Notes: a model not told the origin generated them from the letters alone. A stretch of 64,000 bases of DNA from Trichobilharzia szidati (GCA_944472155.2 OX235277.1:22764804-22828803); one strand, 5' to 3'. Shown: positions 32,701-45,860, counted from the first letter of the stretch. Translations and numbers: made by a program.

Positions 32701-33240
32701 AGTTAGTGGGTGAGTCAAGCCCTATGAGTAGTGCCTAACTTAGAAAATGTGGAAAAGAAAAGTGTAGAGGAGAATCATTTAGGTTATTGTACAGTAAAAT
32801 AAATAGTCGAATAGTTGGAGTTAAAGTGACTTATGATCTGGCCAATAAAATCCCAATATCCTTTTCTATATTGCCATTATCACAATGATGTACATTATTA
32901 CATATTTACTCCGTGTTTTCAAAACATTCTGTTGTGCTCTCTAGGTAGTCGGATGGGAGTCCTCACAGAATATAACCACATTTAATGAAATTTTCATGAG
33001 CTGAACTCAAATGGTAACTGAATTTAACAGACAGATTTCTTGCTTTCTCACTCAATAACAGTTGTTCCCTCTAATTCACGTAAAAGCTTGACTTTCTGTT
33101 TCCCATTCAGTTTTTGTTTTCAATGTCATTGCATATTCAAGTAAATGAATACGAATTTCTATGAACTTAACTGTTACATGAACCAGTTTAGCACAATATG
33201 CTTTAAATTTTATTTATATTTGTCCTTATAATGTTTTTGT
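29800..33240. other. Unassigned DNA
   Basis: A (TA)n run lies at 30145-30164. A 70-codon frame at 30590-30802 (MCEIYFQTSTVYVPLQ...) has no domain I recognise. Around 31920-32000 there is a stretch (CACCAGGTGACATCTTCAGC) that resembles 51740-51790 (TACCAGGCAACATCTTCAGC), suggesting an unidentified dispersed repeat. I see no supported gene. Confidence 0.4.
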
Positions 33241-33247
33241 CATATGA

Positions 33248-34697
33248 AACAGAAACGAAATATGTCTACACATAAATGTACACCTGTGTTTGTTTAATTT
33301 AAGCGTTTCAACTGAGAATTTCCTACATTTTCACATGCCATCATTATCAAATTCATTACAACTCAATTTTTATAAAGCAATGTTAAATGCAAAAGATACA
33401 TTTGAATTGATTGATTTTCTTGACAATAGTAATATTAATATTATGAATAAGAATATGTACTCTTTTGATGTAAACTCGTTATTCACTAATGTGCCTTTGC
33501 TCAAAACAGTTGACATTTTGTGCGATTATATTTCCACAAACAATTTTTTCATCCCGTTCCCTATATCTTATTTAAGGGATTTATTACTTCTATGTACTAA
33601 CAATGTTAGGTTTACATTTGAAGGCGATTGTTTCCGCCAATTTGATGGTGTTGCTATGGGAAGTCCGTTAGGGCCCCTTTTAGCAGATATTTATATGTCG
33701 CACATTGAGAATTTATCGGAGGATTTAATCGAAAATGTGCCACTTTATAGAAGGTATGTAGACGATATTGTAATCATCAGTGATAAGTCTTGTTCTGCTA
33801 CCTCAATTTTAAATCGAATGAATGAAGTCCAAAATAGCATATCACTTACATCTGTAGAGGAGGAAGATAACTGTTTATCGTTCTTGGACATATTGCTTAG
33901 TCGACGGCTTGATGGGTCTATAAAAAGATGTATTTATAGAAAACCTACCTGGACAGGACAATATCTTAATTACCACAGTTTTTGCTCTGTTCGGTACAAA
34001 AGAGCCTTAGTAAGGTGCCTCTTCAGTAGAATCTAACGAATATGCACTGAAGACACACTTGATGAGGAGGAAAGAAAGTTGACACAAACTCTGCTTGATA
34101 ACAATTATCCAGACAAGTTCATCAGGAGATATAAAGTAGTCGGAACACCAAGACCCACTCTCCAACTCGCCCCTAAGAAAGACGTGTACATCAAGCTACC
34201 CTATATGGCGCATCAAAGCAGCTTGATAACTAGACAAAGACTGAACGCCGCTGTCAGAAAGACTTTTTATGCAGCCAATATCATAATAATAGAGAAAGTA
34301 AAGCCAATACATCTATCTAAGCCCTTCGAACATGAGAAAAATGACGTCACATCCCACTGTATTTACCAATTTGAATGTACGTGTGGACACACATACATAG
34401 GGAGGACTCATCGATCTCTGCAAGTAAGGGCTTCAGAACATATTCCTAAATGGCTCCAGAAACAAATGGAATCTTCAGAACCCATTAATGGTGAGAACAG
34501 GAGGCCTAGCTCCTCTATTGCTAAACATATTATAGAAACAGGACATAAAATTGACGTTAACAGATCTTTTAAACCTATCTATAAAACGTGTTTGGGGAGG
34601 GCGTATCCTAAAGTTTGTGGAAGCCCTAGCAATTAGAAAGTTTAAGCCACCTATATGCGTTCAAAAACAATTTGTCATCACATTCAACCTTCCTTGA
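33248..34697 (+). mobile_element. Penelope-like element: RT plus GIY-YIG endonuclease, broken
   Basis: One frame runs from 33248 with a TAA at 34034 and continues in the same frame to 34636. It encodes late Penelope reverse transcriptase: YSFDVNSLFTNVPL, VAMGSPLGPLLADIY, the catalytic YRRYVDDIVII, then FLDILLSRRLDGS and YRKPTWTGQYLNYHSF. After the stop comes the GIY-YIG domain (CTCGHTYIGRTHRSLQVRASEH, here shown in part as TCGHTYIGRTH). Near 34600 a frameshift sends the true C-terminus (VEALAIRKFKPP) into another frame ending at 34695. The N-terminal half is missing or unrecognisable. It is nearly intact, so the insertion is fairly young. Confidence 0.9.
34034..34036 (+). pseudogene. In-frame stop within the Penelope-like ORF
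   Basis: TAA interrupts the otherwise continuous frame between the RT (ending CLFSRI) and the endonuclease part (resuming RICTEDTLDEEE). A single nonsense change would explain it. Confidence 0.8.
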
Positions 34698-34839
34698 TAA
34701 ATTTTGTTTTGATACCATAGCAGATGTACTATTACCTCTGTTATTTGGTTTAGTGGTCTTCATTGTTACTTTGACCTTGAATATGTCCTTTTAACTTGAC
34801 CTAAGTCTATTTTCTTACCTCTTACCTCTTTATTAATTT

Positions 34840-35230
34840 CATATATATTCCTATGACAAGTCCGTGTGTGATCAGATTGTTCGAAATGTGTTGCGCAAAT
34901 ACATTACACGATTCAGATAAATTACGTCTTCTTATTGCTTTATCTAAATGCAACAGTCTAAAAAGTGAGCTCTCACTGTTTTGCGTAAGAAATTTGCTCG
35001 ATGGTGTCATACCTCATTTGGATAGAACTAAACATGTTCGATAAGTCTACATTGATGATACTGTGTTCTTGTCTCCAGTGTCCGTCAACGCCTTATTGTC
35101 GAGTGTCAACATGTCATTTTCAAAAGGCTGTTAGATAACAATTTTCATGTAATGCACCCTTCAAATTACAAGTTTCTTGGTTTTCATATTCGTCTGAACA
35201 TATACGTTGCATTCCACAGCTAGGCCATTT
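34840..35230 (+). mobile_element. Possible further reverse transcriptase relic
   Basis: Around 35040 one frame reads VYIDDTVFLSPVSVNAL, which resembles an RT catalytic box (YxDD). The surrounding frames are broken and I could not assign a clade. It directly follows the Penelope-like element. Confidence 0.35.
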
Positions 35231-35239
35231 AAGTGAATC

Positions 35240-36400
35240 CCTCTCCTACAGAAACTGTAGGAAACTGTGAAAATGAATCTAACTAACAGTTCGTGTTCTT
35301 TTCAAATAGGTTTCACTTCAAACACACATGCATCTCCTTAGTAAGGATGGGTTCTTCGAAGAGTGTACTAACGTATCCTGTTTCTCACAAGTGAAATGAA
35401 TAGCAGTCGGATGGGTAGCATTGATAGTATTCACAAGTTCTTATTTGTAGAAGACTCTGTCACAAGTATAATCTACTTCTTGGCAATAATAATCAAGCCC
35501 ATCAGTTGCCTCTCTGATTTGACCATTTTCAAGCTTGAGCGGAGAATATCCGTTAGAATGGGACACAGAGGCGAACCCATCAGCATGTGAACAGATGTAA
35601 TTATTCAACAAAAGCTGGATATTCATGGTGCATCTGAGCAGTAATTCCTCAACTATTTTCAGAAGCGATTCCTATCTCCATCTTTTCTTAACTTAAATAT
35701 GTAGCAAATCGCTTCCAGAAATGAGAGGTTGTTAGGTGATTATGTTACATCCAGCACCGTTATTTTCTTTTCAATTCATTTGCATGCATAACGAACCCCA
35801 ATCAGCAGCCTAATTGTGAAAAACACTGCGATGTATTGAATGAGTGCTACATGAATGATAAACCTGATTGAAGATCTGGTACTTTTACCATGTTTAAGGG
35901 TGACTATCAAAACAAGAGGAGGTTCTCAGCAGGCGAACAAAATTTAAATTGCAGCCATATGTAGTTTGAGACTGAAAATGTGAGCATTTGCAACCAAAGT
36001 TAATCCAACCCAAATTCACTTCAGCACTGTTTTCGCACTGCAATTTAATTGGAAGTGAAAATGGGGCACATCCCCTCTGACTGACTACAGATACTGACAT
36101 AACCACTTCAGCCTTCAGGACAGGCTGAATAGTTAACGGTCTCTCATATAGTTGTCTATGCATCACCCGTATCTCATACACATACACTTTACTCTCTTGA
36201 AATGAATCACTAGTCTACTCTGAATTATCACTAATTGAAATAATCTAAATGTCTGATTGCTGATTCCAGTTCTGGGCATGAATCAGACTTGAGTGTACTG
36301 CCCCAAGTTCTAGGTTAGTCGGAAGGTTTTCTGGTAAACTGCATGAATAATGAATGAACTGCATAACTCGGCCGCCGCCTTGGTAGATGGGATGATACAA
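35240..36400. other. Unassigned DNA
   Basis: Several 60-100 codon open frames occur on both strands without recognisable domains. I see nothing I can support as a gene. Confidence 0.4.
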
Positions 36401-37106
36401 CTAGTCCAAAATTAACTGAAAACATGAAAAAAAACAACGGGATGGATGATATACTACCGCCTTTGTTGTATTTCCCCCATTTCGTCATTTAAAAGAGACG
36501 CTGTTATCAAAGTACATATATTATAAAAATGAAGACACTAACAATTGTTTTTGGTCCATTTCGGGTCCATTTGATGCCTGTCTCCTCGTTGCCCGACCCG
36601 ACCCGGCCTGGCCCGCCTCACCGATGTTTGTCTGTCGCATTGCCCAGTCTACTGCAACCAGGAAAACAATCATTGGAGATAGTAGGCAGGCAAGCAGGCA
36701 GCCAGTCTTGTCTTACTCCCGTCTTCTCTTCTTCAAAGAAGGATTCTGTGAGTTTCCTTGTTCTGTTATGTTCTGTTCTGTTCTGTGTGGATTACTTATT
36801 AGCATGCAGCATTTTACTACAACTGTTATTTATTTATAAGCTGTATAATTAATTAATTGTTACTTGACGCCGCCACCCCTTCGTATACCTATCTGTCTAT
36901 ATCTATAAAATGCCTATGTGAGATTTAAGGTTAGGTTAGGTTAGCTGTGGTAAGTAGGCTAGCTTCATTTCAATGAATGAAGTATTATTTTTGTATTTCT
37001 GTAGTTGTAGTAGTAGTAATTATCCCAGATGAGTAGTTAATGTCAGTAAAATGTGTTGTTGTTGAGCATTACATTACATTACATAATAATAATATATTTC
37101 AGTAGT

Positions 37107-37267
37107 TTACACACAATGATAAGTTCTGTTTGTGTTGTTTGTCTGTTCGTCGTTTTTGGTAGTATATTTTGAGCAAACCTACTGCCCGAGATCATCACAC
37201 TCACCAACTGTGTGTGTGTGTTTTAGAACTGCTTCTTTTGCAAACAAGAACTTATCATTGTGTGTAA
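37107..37267. repeat. Inverted repeat with 21-bp perfect arms
   Basis: 37107-37127 (TTACACACAATGATAAG...) is the reverse complement of 37247-37267. The loop is 119 bases and ends with a GT run. Confidence 0.65.
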
Positions 37268-40200
37268 GCCGCCAGGGGTCGAACCCAGCAGCACCTTCTG
37301 GTTACAAGGCAAGCAAGCGTACTGCTGAAGTGTCCCAAACTAGGCTGACGAAACAACTGGCTGTCCAATACCCACAACACCACCACCACCCCCCAGCTAG
37401 TTTTACAATGCTTCTTTCTTTCTCTCTCTCTAACTGATATATAAATAATTCATGTCAGATTATGATGTGAAATCCTCCCTACCTACCTTTTTTGATAGTA
37501 TATTTTGTAGCCGACAGTATTTGCTGTCAACATTTTTTATTAAACTAATCTAACTGAGGTTTATTTCTGGTTATTTTATGAAGGGAGATTTTCTTCATCT
37601 TATATCTTTTTTTCTTATTTCAGTATATTTCCGCCGATTGATCTTCATTACTTAACGGATTTGCAGCGACTTTTCTTTGTAATATTAAAATATAATATTC
37701 TCTGAACAATACAAACTCTTTTCTCTTTCTACAAACTCAATGAATTTTGTCGGGACAGGATAGAGTTCCTGATATTTAGCAGCAGTCATTCTATAATGCG
37801 TTGATTAAATTTGTTGACACCTTCCGAAGAAGAATTCGTCATTTCTGAACTAATCTTGTTCCTGAATTCGCATTCCAGAATACGCATAGGCAATAATGAA
37901 ACGATGCTAGTCAGTGCTAATTGAAGGCTTAATACTATAACGCTATTCGCTGACCTAAGTTTGGTTGTTCTAAGGTAATGCGAGTCAGCGCTGGGCTGCA
38001 TCTCGGCTGAAATTAGGCCGGAAAGCAAACCCTGTGGGTTGTGAACTACTTGTGAAAATGCCTAGAAAAAGAACAGCCCGCCCGCTTAAGATTAAGAAGT
38101 GCCAGTCTTGCTGAAAGCATGCACTGAGGGCAAACAAAGTGAAAGTATCATAGCTAAGACCAACCAAGTTCTTCCGACCACTGATCTCCAAGAACTAATC
38201 ACATACAGGAATCAATGATATGAAAGGTGATTCCGAATCACTCCTGCCTGCCTACTTGCATGCCTTTCTGAACCTAGAATGGGCAGAAATAGACACAGTA
38301 TTCGACTTATTCTCCTGAGGGACTGCTTCTGTAAATCAATCTGTTTTGTGTCGAGTTATTGCTTTTAGATTAGAAATATCAATAGATCTCAAAGAACCTT
38401 AACCCACAGTCATCTGGATGAGTGAGTGCATCTGTCATCGTGCATTCTAAGACTTCTCTATACATCATCAGCTGTGAATTTCTCCCGAAAGAAATCCGAA
38501 AGGATAATCCAAACTATCCAAAGATTTAACCACACGTAGAGTGACGGACGCGTAAAGTCCGAAATACAGGATATTATTCTGCAATACGGTACTTTATTAC
38601 ATAAAATTACATAGATATACAATGTACAAACCTGAAAATGTGAGGTGTCTGTGGCTAAATGCCGTCAAATGCATAACCACTGTGCTGCAGTCAATAAGTA
38701 GTAAATACAGCAATTCTGTGTGTGTCAAGGTCGATCCACGTGTCGGTTCAAACGGCCCGCGAATGCTTAGCAAGCAAAGAATAAACAAATATGAACAAAC
38801 AGCTTTCAATAAATAGTAAAGCATACACTATAGGGTAAGGTGAGAAAATAATGTTTAAGGAGAAGAAAAATAAGAACTATACATTAATAGAATTATAGAT
38901 AATAGAACAAGTAATTTAACTGCAGTTGTAAGCAAATGTCATTGTTATAAATTAACATATACAATTATTCATATTACTTGCTAATAGCAAGTAGTATAAT
39001 TTTGAACAAAGGAAAGATTGAGAATGAACAGGTAGGTAGGAAAGGAATTAACATCAGCTGTGTAGGGAGGGACTGGGAGACAGACATTCTTACAACACAT
39101 AAGCTAAGCTCCGACCATGAAGTATAATATCATCTTTGCAATGCTTTTCCGTGTATTTCTCAATGATAATTCTTATAAAAAGGGGATCAATCTTGCAAAT
39201 ACTCATGAATAACAAACAGGTTAACATGAATCTAATGCTGAACAGAACCGAGTTCTATACTCCTCTGGATACATCAATCAATAGATTGATTGTATGATGG
39301 TCGAGCAAGGAAGGATATTGCAATGCTAGTCAATTTCTTTCTGTGTGATGTATCGAAAACTATGGGAATACTTTTAGCGAATATTTTCCCATTTGTTGGG
39401 TTATTTGAATTATTAATCATGAATATGATTGTAGCTGTTGTGCTCCTCTCTTCAATGCATAGAAATAACCGACTATTCACACTTTTGCAGCATTGGCTTT
39501 ATCAATCAGACTGAACTTCGTTGAGATACGCAATTTCACAAAGTGTTCCAAACGCAGGGAGAAGACGATTATTCTGATATGTTTACACACAGTTCTATTG
39601 AACAAAATTAAAATTAAATTTAAATTTACCTACCTACTATGAGGCAGCCATAAACACATTTTATGTTTCTAAACACAATACAAGTACTGTAAGAGAAAAT
39701 TAGTTAACCGAAGTTCAACTGTAAAACGTACGTACGTACCTTAAGATAGAGGAGAATATTCCCCGTGAGGTGGGATCAAAATCTATGTCCACAAGAATCA
39801 CACCGACACTTCCCGCAGACAGTCCAGTCTAATCTAGTCTAGTCCAGTCCGAATGATCTTCATTCACTCGAACAAACTTATGTTGTTGAACAGCACATTG
39901 TCAATGTGGGTACCACAACCACAGAAAGAGACTAAACACGGAGGGAGGGAACTATTAGAATCGGCTAGTGAACAGGGGGGGACGGACAAAGGCGAATAGT
40001 AAAATGCTCAAAATCAATCAACATGCGATTTGGTAATGTCAAACTAATGGTACACAGTCTAGAGGAAACACATGTTATAAATGCAGCGTTCGTTGGAACG
40101 TCTAAATAAGCATAGATAGATATTGGTAATAGGTCGTCCAGCAGGGATTTTCCAAACAATTTGCCCATCACGCTATATTCATATCAGAAGAAATAGAGAC

Positions 40201-41276
40201 ACAAATCGACAGTCTAATTGAAATTCTCAATGTTCTGTCTGCAACCATTTAAAGAAATTTATTAGCAACCGTGAGGCCATTAGTGAATGACAAAGACTTG
40301 CTAATCCCATAATAAGATTACAGTATTTACAGTATTTTGTGCAGTAATAGTACACTGACAGGAATGTTTCACTGACTGTAAAGGAAAAAGAAAGAATAGA
40401 ATTCAGCTGGTAAGCAACAACATATCCAACATCCCAAGGTATTCACTCGTCGAAACGAGAGAAAAAAACGGGACATTAATTAGTAAATAAATAAGTAATG
40501 CATAGGTAATGAGGAAACGTTAATGCCATGCAAATTCAAGATGATAATGACTACTACTGTAACACTACTCAATAATTTCAGATGACCTGATTGATGTACA
40601 CTAACCCGTCAGAAGGTGTCTATGCACGTAGTTTACTACCACAGAAGTCTTTGAGATCATTCGTTAACTGAAATCTACTGATGACGGAGATATCGTCGTT
40701 TGTTGGCTCGAACTGAACAAAATGTTAAAAGGAAACGACACTGGAAGAAACATTTTTCGAAATCATTATACTACTACTACTACTACTATAATACACAGAT
40801 AAGTAGCTCAAGTGTTTGTGAAGAAATTGTCAGATGCAGTCACCAGTAGTCGGTACTATTCATGTTATCCATGTTATAGTCAACCTCATCATTAATTCAG
40901 ATAGAAGTGAACGGTTGACGTGATTGATCTATTCGAAATGTACCTTATGTGGTTTTCAGTTTTAGAAGCAATATTGATTCAAGTGAGAGTGAGTTGTGGA
41001 AACATGGGATGTTTTAATCATACAAACTGGCTCATTAGAATCGAAAATAGTAAAAGAAAACGGGAATGAAAATATTCACTTCAAAACAATGAGAAATTAT
41101 ACATTTTATTATTTACTATGAAGTGAGTGACACAGTATAATTATTGTTTCCTAGTTGGACATCTTGAACATGCCTTTTCAATTCAATTCATCGTTGTGGC
41201 TGGATATGTATGAGGTGGCGGCAGGAGAGAAGGAGGAGGAGAGATGTCACAAAAAATAGCGGAGAATTTCAAAAGC

Positions 41277-41417
41277 TCAGGACACATTGAAGTAATCAGG
41301 GTGGTGAAGATGGTGTGCAACAGCCCAAACAGCCCAATGAGAGATAGCTTCATAAATATACACACCATCGAGATCGAAGTAAGTGCACGAGTACACGAGT
41401 ATATTCAGATCATCTAC
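41277..41417 (-). other. Possible terminal coding exon on the minus strand
   Basis: After acceptor GATTTTTAGCTCAG on the minus strand, one frame is open for 46 codons (VDDLNILVYSCTYFDLDG, then a W/H-rich stretch including HHLHHPDYFNVS) to TGA. It looks protein-like, but other frames here are also open and I do not recognise a family. Confidence 0.2.
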
Positions 41418-41885
41418 CTGAGCTAAAAATCTTCTGCATTATGCATCTACATAATAAAACGTAAAGCTAGCTAATCATTGCCAGCTGTATACTTAAAAAT
41501 GTCTGTCATTTCGTCAACAAGCGTCTGTCTCTTAGATGTCTCTCAGAAAAGTCATTACTTTTTGCACATTTGCAAAGATGATAGATACCCCGATGAATAC
41601 CGGTAAATACAAAGCTGCTCTTTCAAGGTTCTTCCCAATACTTCTGGCTGGTTATTAGGACATGAATGTAGGCTGAATCGTAGGCTGAAGAAGGCAAGTC
41701 AGGTAGTAGTAAGTAATATTGGAAAACGCGCGCCTACTAACTGCTATATAATTAATCCGACAATACCCACCCACCAACCAACCAACCAATCAACGAAGCA
41801 AGCTTAAAAATAGAATTTGCAACAGAAATAATGTCTTTAGTGGTGAAATAAAAATAATAAACAAGCACTGCAATAGCCTTAACTA

Positions 41886-41919
41886 GTCAGTGAGTCAGTG
41901 AGTGAGTGAGTGAGTGATT
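41886..41919. repeat. GTGA microsatellite
   Basis: Imperfect tandem GTGA/GTCA units, about eight copies. Confidence 0.85.
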
Positions 41920-43054
41920 AAGTGCAGTGAATACTGAGAAATCGCATTGTAAGCCAAGTGTAAGGATAAAAGCAGCAATAATTCCGTCTTTGGGGTTGAT
42001 GTAAGTAAATTAAAATAGATAGACAGACAAACAGACCTACGTACCTACCTACCTACCAATTAATCGATCAGCGAACGTGTACCTTTTACACACGAGAATG
42101 ATAACATCAAAAAATAGGTAGGGTGATGGTTACAGGCTTGTCGACTAGTCAGAGGAGAATTACACACATAAATGATGGTGTGTATGATTGGTCCATTTGA
42201 CCGAATAAGATTAGTAGTTTTTATCACAGGTGTAATGTGATAGCAGTACTAGGTAAATAAGACTACTACTGCTAATTGCAGTATTATGGAAATATAAATG
42301 AACCCACTGAGCTGAGAAATGTAACACTGTCGCGCTCTCTACTGAACAAGAACAACAATGTCTTATGCCAACTTTTAGTCTAAAGATAAATTAATCACTA
42401 ACTTTTAAGTCGCTGCGAAGTTCTAGCCCGAGAACAATAAATACAGGTGACCAGTACGCAAACGTTATCATGATGATATAATGACCTAAAGTTATTCTGA
42501 AATATAGAAAATGCATTTAGTTTTATAGGCGATAGGGTGTCTTTGGAAAAACAGGATTACAGAAGTAAATTGGACCTTGACGACCCTATAGATAATACCT
42601 CATATGTAGTGGTAACTGGTTTGTCCAGTGCTTCCACTAAAACCATGAAGTCCACTTGTGTTAACCTTTTTTTGTGATGAAAACATATAGGGCATACTTT
42701 CAGGTTACGAAAATATGTTGCTTTTTGACAAACAACAACAGTGCAAATACTGTTGAAGCATTTGTGTTTTTGTGATTAGGAAGGAGGGTAAGAAAAGCAT
42801 ATAACTGATTAAAAAGCTACATCAAGATTATGAAACAAATGCATTCTGCAATTCAGTTAACCAAGGTGAGTTGTGAATTATGCCTGTAAAAGTAAAACTT
42901 CCCTCTTATTTCGAGTATTTTTTTCCATTACACCAATAAAGTCAGAAAGTACAGAATTCATTCCTTTATATTTTGTTTCCGAGTGTAAAATACGGCTGAA
43001 AACGTCAGCTTTAAACATTCAGTAACACTAATGTATGTTATGTTTACGATGTGT

Positions 43055-43215
43055 GGTTGCTAGCCCCACACCCACACCCAAATTCTCCTTTTACTGGGCT
43101 TAATACAGGTTGTGAGGATTTTCTGAATGCGTCCACTGGAAGTCGAACCCGGACCATGTGCATGGCATGAGAGCACTCTACAACTGTACCGCCTGTTAGG
43201 TTCTGCGCGTCCAGA
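43055..43215 (-). mobile_element. tRNA-derived SINE, minus strand
   Basis: On the minus strand, GCGGTACAGTTGTAGAG serves as the A box region and GGGTTCGACTTCC as the B box, followed by CCAGTGGACGCATTC. It aligns with the SINE at 63.47 kb (GGTTCGATCCCCGG, CCACTGGACGCA). It is diverged, and not a tRNA gene because no anticodon arm folds. Confidence 0.65.
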
Positions 43216-43219
43216 ACCA

Positions 43220-44560
43220 CTGATTTCACCAGAGATCTAAAATACCACGAAGCCGATAAGTTAAACACAACATTTTCATCAAATATCTTATAAATTCGCG
43301 ATTACATGCCATCACTCATGCTGGCATAGAAACCCTCAACTATCAACTGTTCCTTGATTTTGCAATAGTTCATTCACATAAAAGTGGCATATGAATAAGA
43401 CCAGAGTAGTACACACTGACTGGTTCGCTTGTGTGATGATTCTATGGAATAACTTTTGAGTTGGATGAAACCACTAGTTTCATTGTTGAAGATTTCAGTC
43501 ATCCTGCATTACCTGCTCAACTGTCTTTATGAGTTCATCCACTGCCTACCTGCTTTCACTTCTTTTTCATCTTTCTTTCTCTTTAATTTCATTCTTAATT
43601 CATTTTTATCATATATATATCTACAGATGCCTTGTACATGAACAGGTTCAATTTTTTGTTATAGCGGACATCAAATTCATTTTCCGTCAACCCCACAACT
43701 AGTTGGAATTAGGTAGCTAACACAGTCATGTCCGAAATTAAAGTGACTCTATGTCTAATAAGAAACTTTATTTGCTTATGTTGCACTCATCATCATAACA
43801 CACATTCATCTATCATGTCACAAGTAGTTGCATTTCAATTTTCTTCCAAAACATTCTTTAAGCTGCTGCACTCAAGCTTTATCACATCAACAAACGAGCA
43901 ATGAAAACTATGGAAATAAAGAAATTTATGAAGGTTGTGGAGAAATGTGATTCAACATCATAGTGGTCGTGAATTTCGTTGGAATGTTACTTACAATAGA
44001 ACAGGAAAATTCACCGATATTTGTACTTAAAAGTAAAATGTTTTTAATAATTAACACCATTGTACTTTATTCATTTTCTTCATTAGGTACGACATCACAT
44101 ACATAAGGTGGTTATTCATCGACTGTACACGCCATTTTCATAAATGATAAATGAAGACGAACAGTAAATTGTCAAGCAATATTCTGTGTGGTGTTTTCGT
44201 GTGTTTTCGAAATATGTACTTCATAAAATTGTGTTTTCTTCTTGAGTGCATCACATAAAGTCTGTTCTTGGCTTTGCTTTTTGAGTAGTAATTCAGATTT
44301 CATTGGTCATTTTGATGTAATTAGCCATACTGATGCAGTTAAAATTGAATGGCAATGTAGAGATATAAACAAACGTTGAGAATATGTGAAGACATTCTTT
44401 GTAAAAGGAAGACGGTGTCATGGGAATTCGGAGAGTGTTCAACACTGATGAATGATGACAAGATGTGAAGGATAATTTAGCATATTTAACTTCCAATCTT
44501 CTATTCAGCTGCAGACAGCCTGAACTATACACAGTACGAGTGTATTTTGAAAACTTATCC
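43220..44560. other. Unassigned DNA
   Basis: A short hydrophobic open frame at 43456-43641 has no splice donor in phase and no TATA box, so I do not call it. I see nothing else. Confidence 0.4.
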
Positions 44561-44561
44561 C

Positions 44562-44600
44562 TTATTTCACTCAGCAGAGATTAGTCATAAAAGTCATAAA
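44562..44600 (+). repeat. Target-site duplication, left copy (39 bp)
   Basis: Starts TTATTTCACTCAGCAGAG and is identical to 47216-47254. Up to 5 of the 39 bases may be shared with the ATT tail of the inserted LINE. It marks the edges of one insertion of about 2.6 kb. Confidence 0.9.
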
Positions 44601-44864
44601 AACTGATTTGAATTACCCATCACAATTTTTCAAAAGAATGGTTACTGAACAAAGAAAATTCCTTTTGATTACTTCATCAAGAGGTTCTACAGTTATATTT
44701 ATATATTATTGAATGAATTAGTGTTATTAACAACAATAATGCTGTTTAAATAACATCGAATGCATAATGATATCAAGGGATTACTGTTCAATAGCATCAC
44801 CATGACAATATACACTGAATATCAGAATAATTAGGAAAGATAATTCATACAAACTCTACTGAAG

Positions 44865-45860
44865 CCCAGACCAGTAGTAGTGGCTGGACTTGCTTCTTTT
44901 GCACACAAAGTACTGGTTGTTTCAAGCGAATCTTCATAGCCTCTTCTGTTTGGAGTACGCGACGCCTAGGTGTTTTTGGCAATTAGTTTGGTACCCGGTA
45001 AATTATAGAAAAGGATTCTTCAATGCTGTCTTTTTGTCCGTTTTGCACAAGGTGGTCTAATAGCGAACTATTGCTGTTTTTTACTAAACCTTCACTTAGT
45101 CATACTGGGAAATATTCTCGAGCACGAAAAATCAATTTCCGAGAGCAATGGCAGATATAACTCGCTCCACAAGGACAGCCGAGTATGTAGATACAGTTGT
45201 GAGTGGATTATACAGGAACGTCATCTTTCAGTCGAGCAATCACCATCAGTCGAGGAGAAAATAAGACTTGTAATTTGCCATCATTAAAAATGCTTTGAGC
45301 TGATTTACTTAACTTCTTTGTAATTATTTCTCTAGGTATTTCACGCCTGAATTGCAGTCGTTTAAATAAAGGCTTCTTGTTTACGTATAATGAGTAATCC
45401 TTTTCCGCTTTTTTGTCATGGATTTCTAAATAAATTTGTCCCGATAGATATTTTCAACCAAGATATCATAAACAATCCTTAGTTTATCTTTGATTACCTC
45501 TTCCTAGTATGTATCTCTAGCTCTGTGCCTGAAGAGTCTTTACTAAGTTTTTTTGGACTGGAGAGAAACGAAGCAGTGAAACTGTTTATGTTGTCTTGTC
45601 CCTGTACTTTTCCTATACAAATCTCTCTTCAAGCTGCCATCTGGGCTTTATATAAGTAGGGCATCCAGGAAGGCAATTGTGTTTTTTGAACCCTCTTCGC
45701 CTGTGAATTCCATAGCAGAATGTACTTCATTGATTTCAGTTCATATCCGAATCATCCGAATCACAAAGAATAAAAGTGTCATCCATATACTGGAAGTGAA
45801 GTAACAGTTTTCTGATAACGTTTTGATAGGAGAATCATAACGACTGATAGTAAAATGAAG
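44865..45860 (-). mobile_element. Penelope-like element remnant, minus strand
   Basis: On the minus strand: LLHFQYMDDTFILC (RT catalytic YMDD, plus-strand 45778-45789), then IAFLDALLI, SPDGSLKR, YRKSTGTRQHKQFHCF, then the GIY-YIG part CIYILGCPCGASYI (45150-45190). These align block by block with the element at 33.2 kb, but with frameshifts and stops. It belongs to a different lineage (YMDD rather than YVDD). It lies inside the 39-bp duplication together with a plus-strand LINE end. Confidence 0.8.

Larger units (their letters stand above)
36400..43000. other. Block rich in short tandem repeats
   Basis: This block differs from its surroundings. It has many 3-5 base repeats: TTCTG runs near 36760, TTAGG near 36928, TAC/CTA near 40775, GTGA at about 41886-41919, CCAA near 41770 and CTAC near 42040, plus unusually GC-rich patches (36595-36620). 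I recognise no transposon in it. Candidate coding segments near 41.3-41.6 kb are weak (see findings). Confidence 0.5.

Noticed and set aside
36529..36852. 107-codon open frame as a gene
   Set aside because: The sequence is low-complexity, with TTCTG repeats and a proline-rich patch from GC-rich DNA, and the overlapping frame is open too.
36928..36945. Telomere-like TTAGG repeats
   Set aside because: Only about three units, and TTAGGT rather than TTAGGG; it is part of the general microsatellite richness of that block.
37262..37320. tRNA-Thr gene on the minus strand
   Set aside because: A B-box-like GGTTCGACCCCTGG and a CTTGTAA loop are seen, but the anticodon stem mispairs and no acceptor stem can be closed.
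43456..43641. Signal-peptide first exon of another MEG
   Set aside because: It contains a hydrophobic start (MKPLVSLLKISVIL) but lacks a TATA box and any nearby phase-1 donor.
44087..44107. 21-nt micro-exon after TTTTCTTCATTAG
   Set aside because: Phase 1 reads into TAA and the donor GTGGTT is weak.
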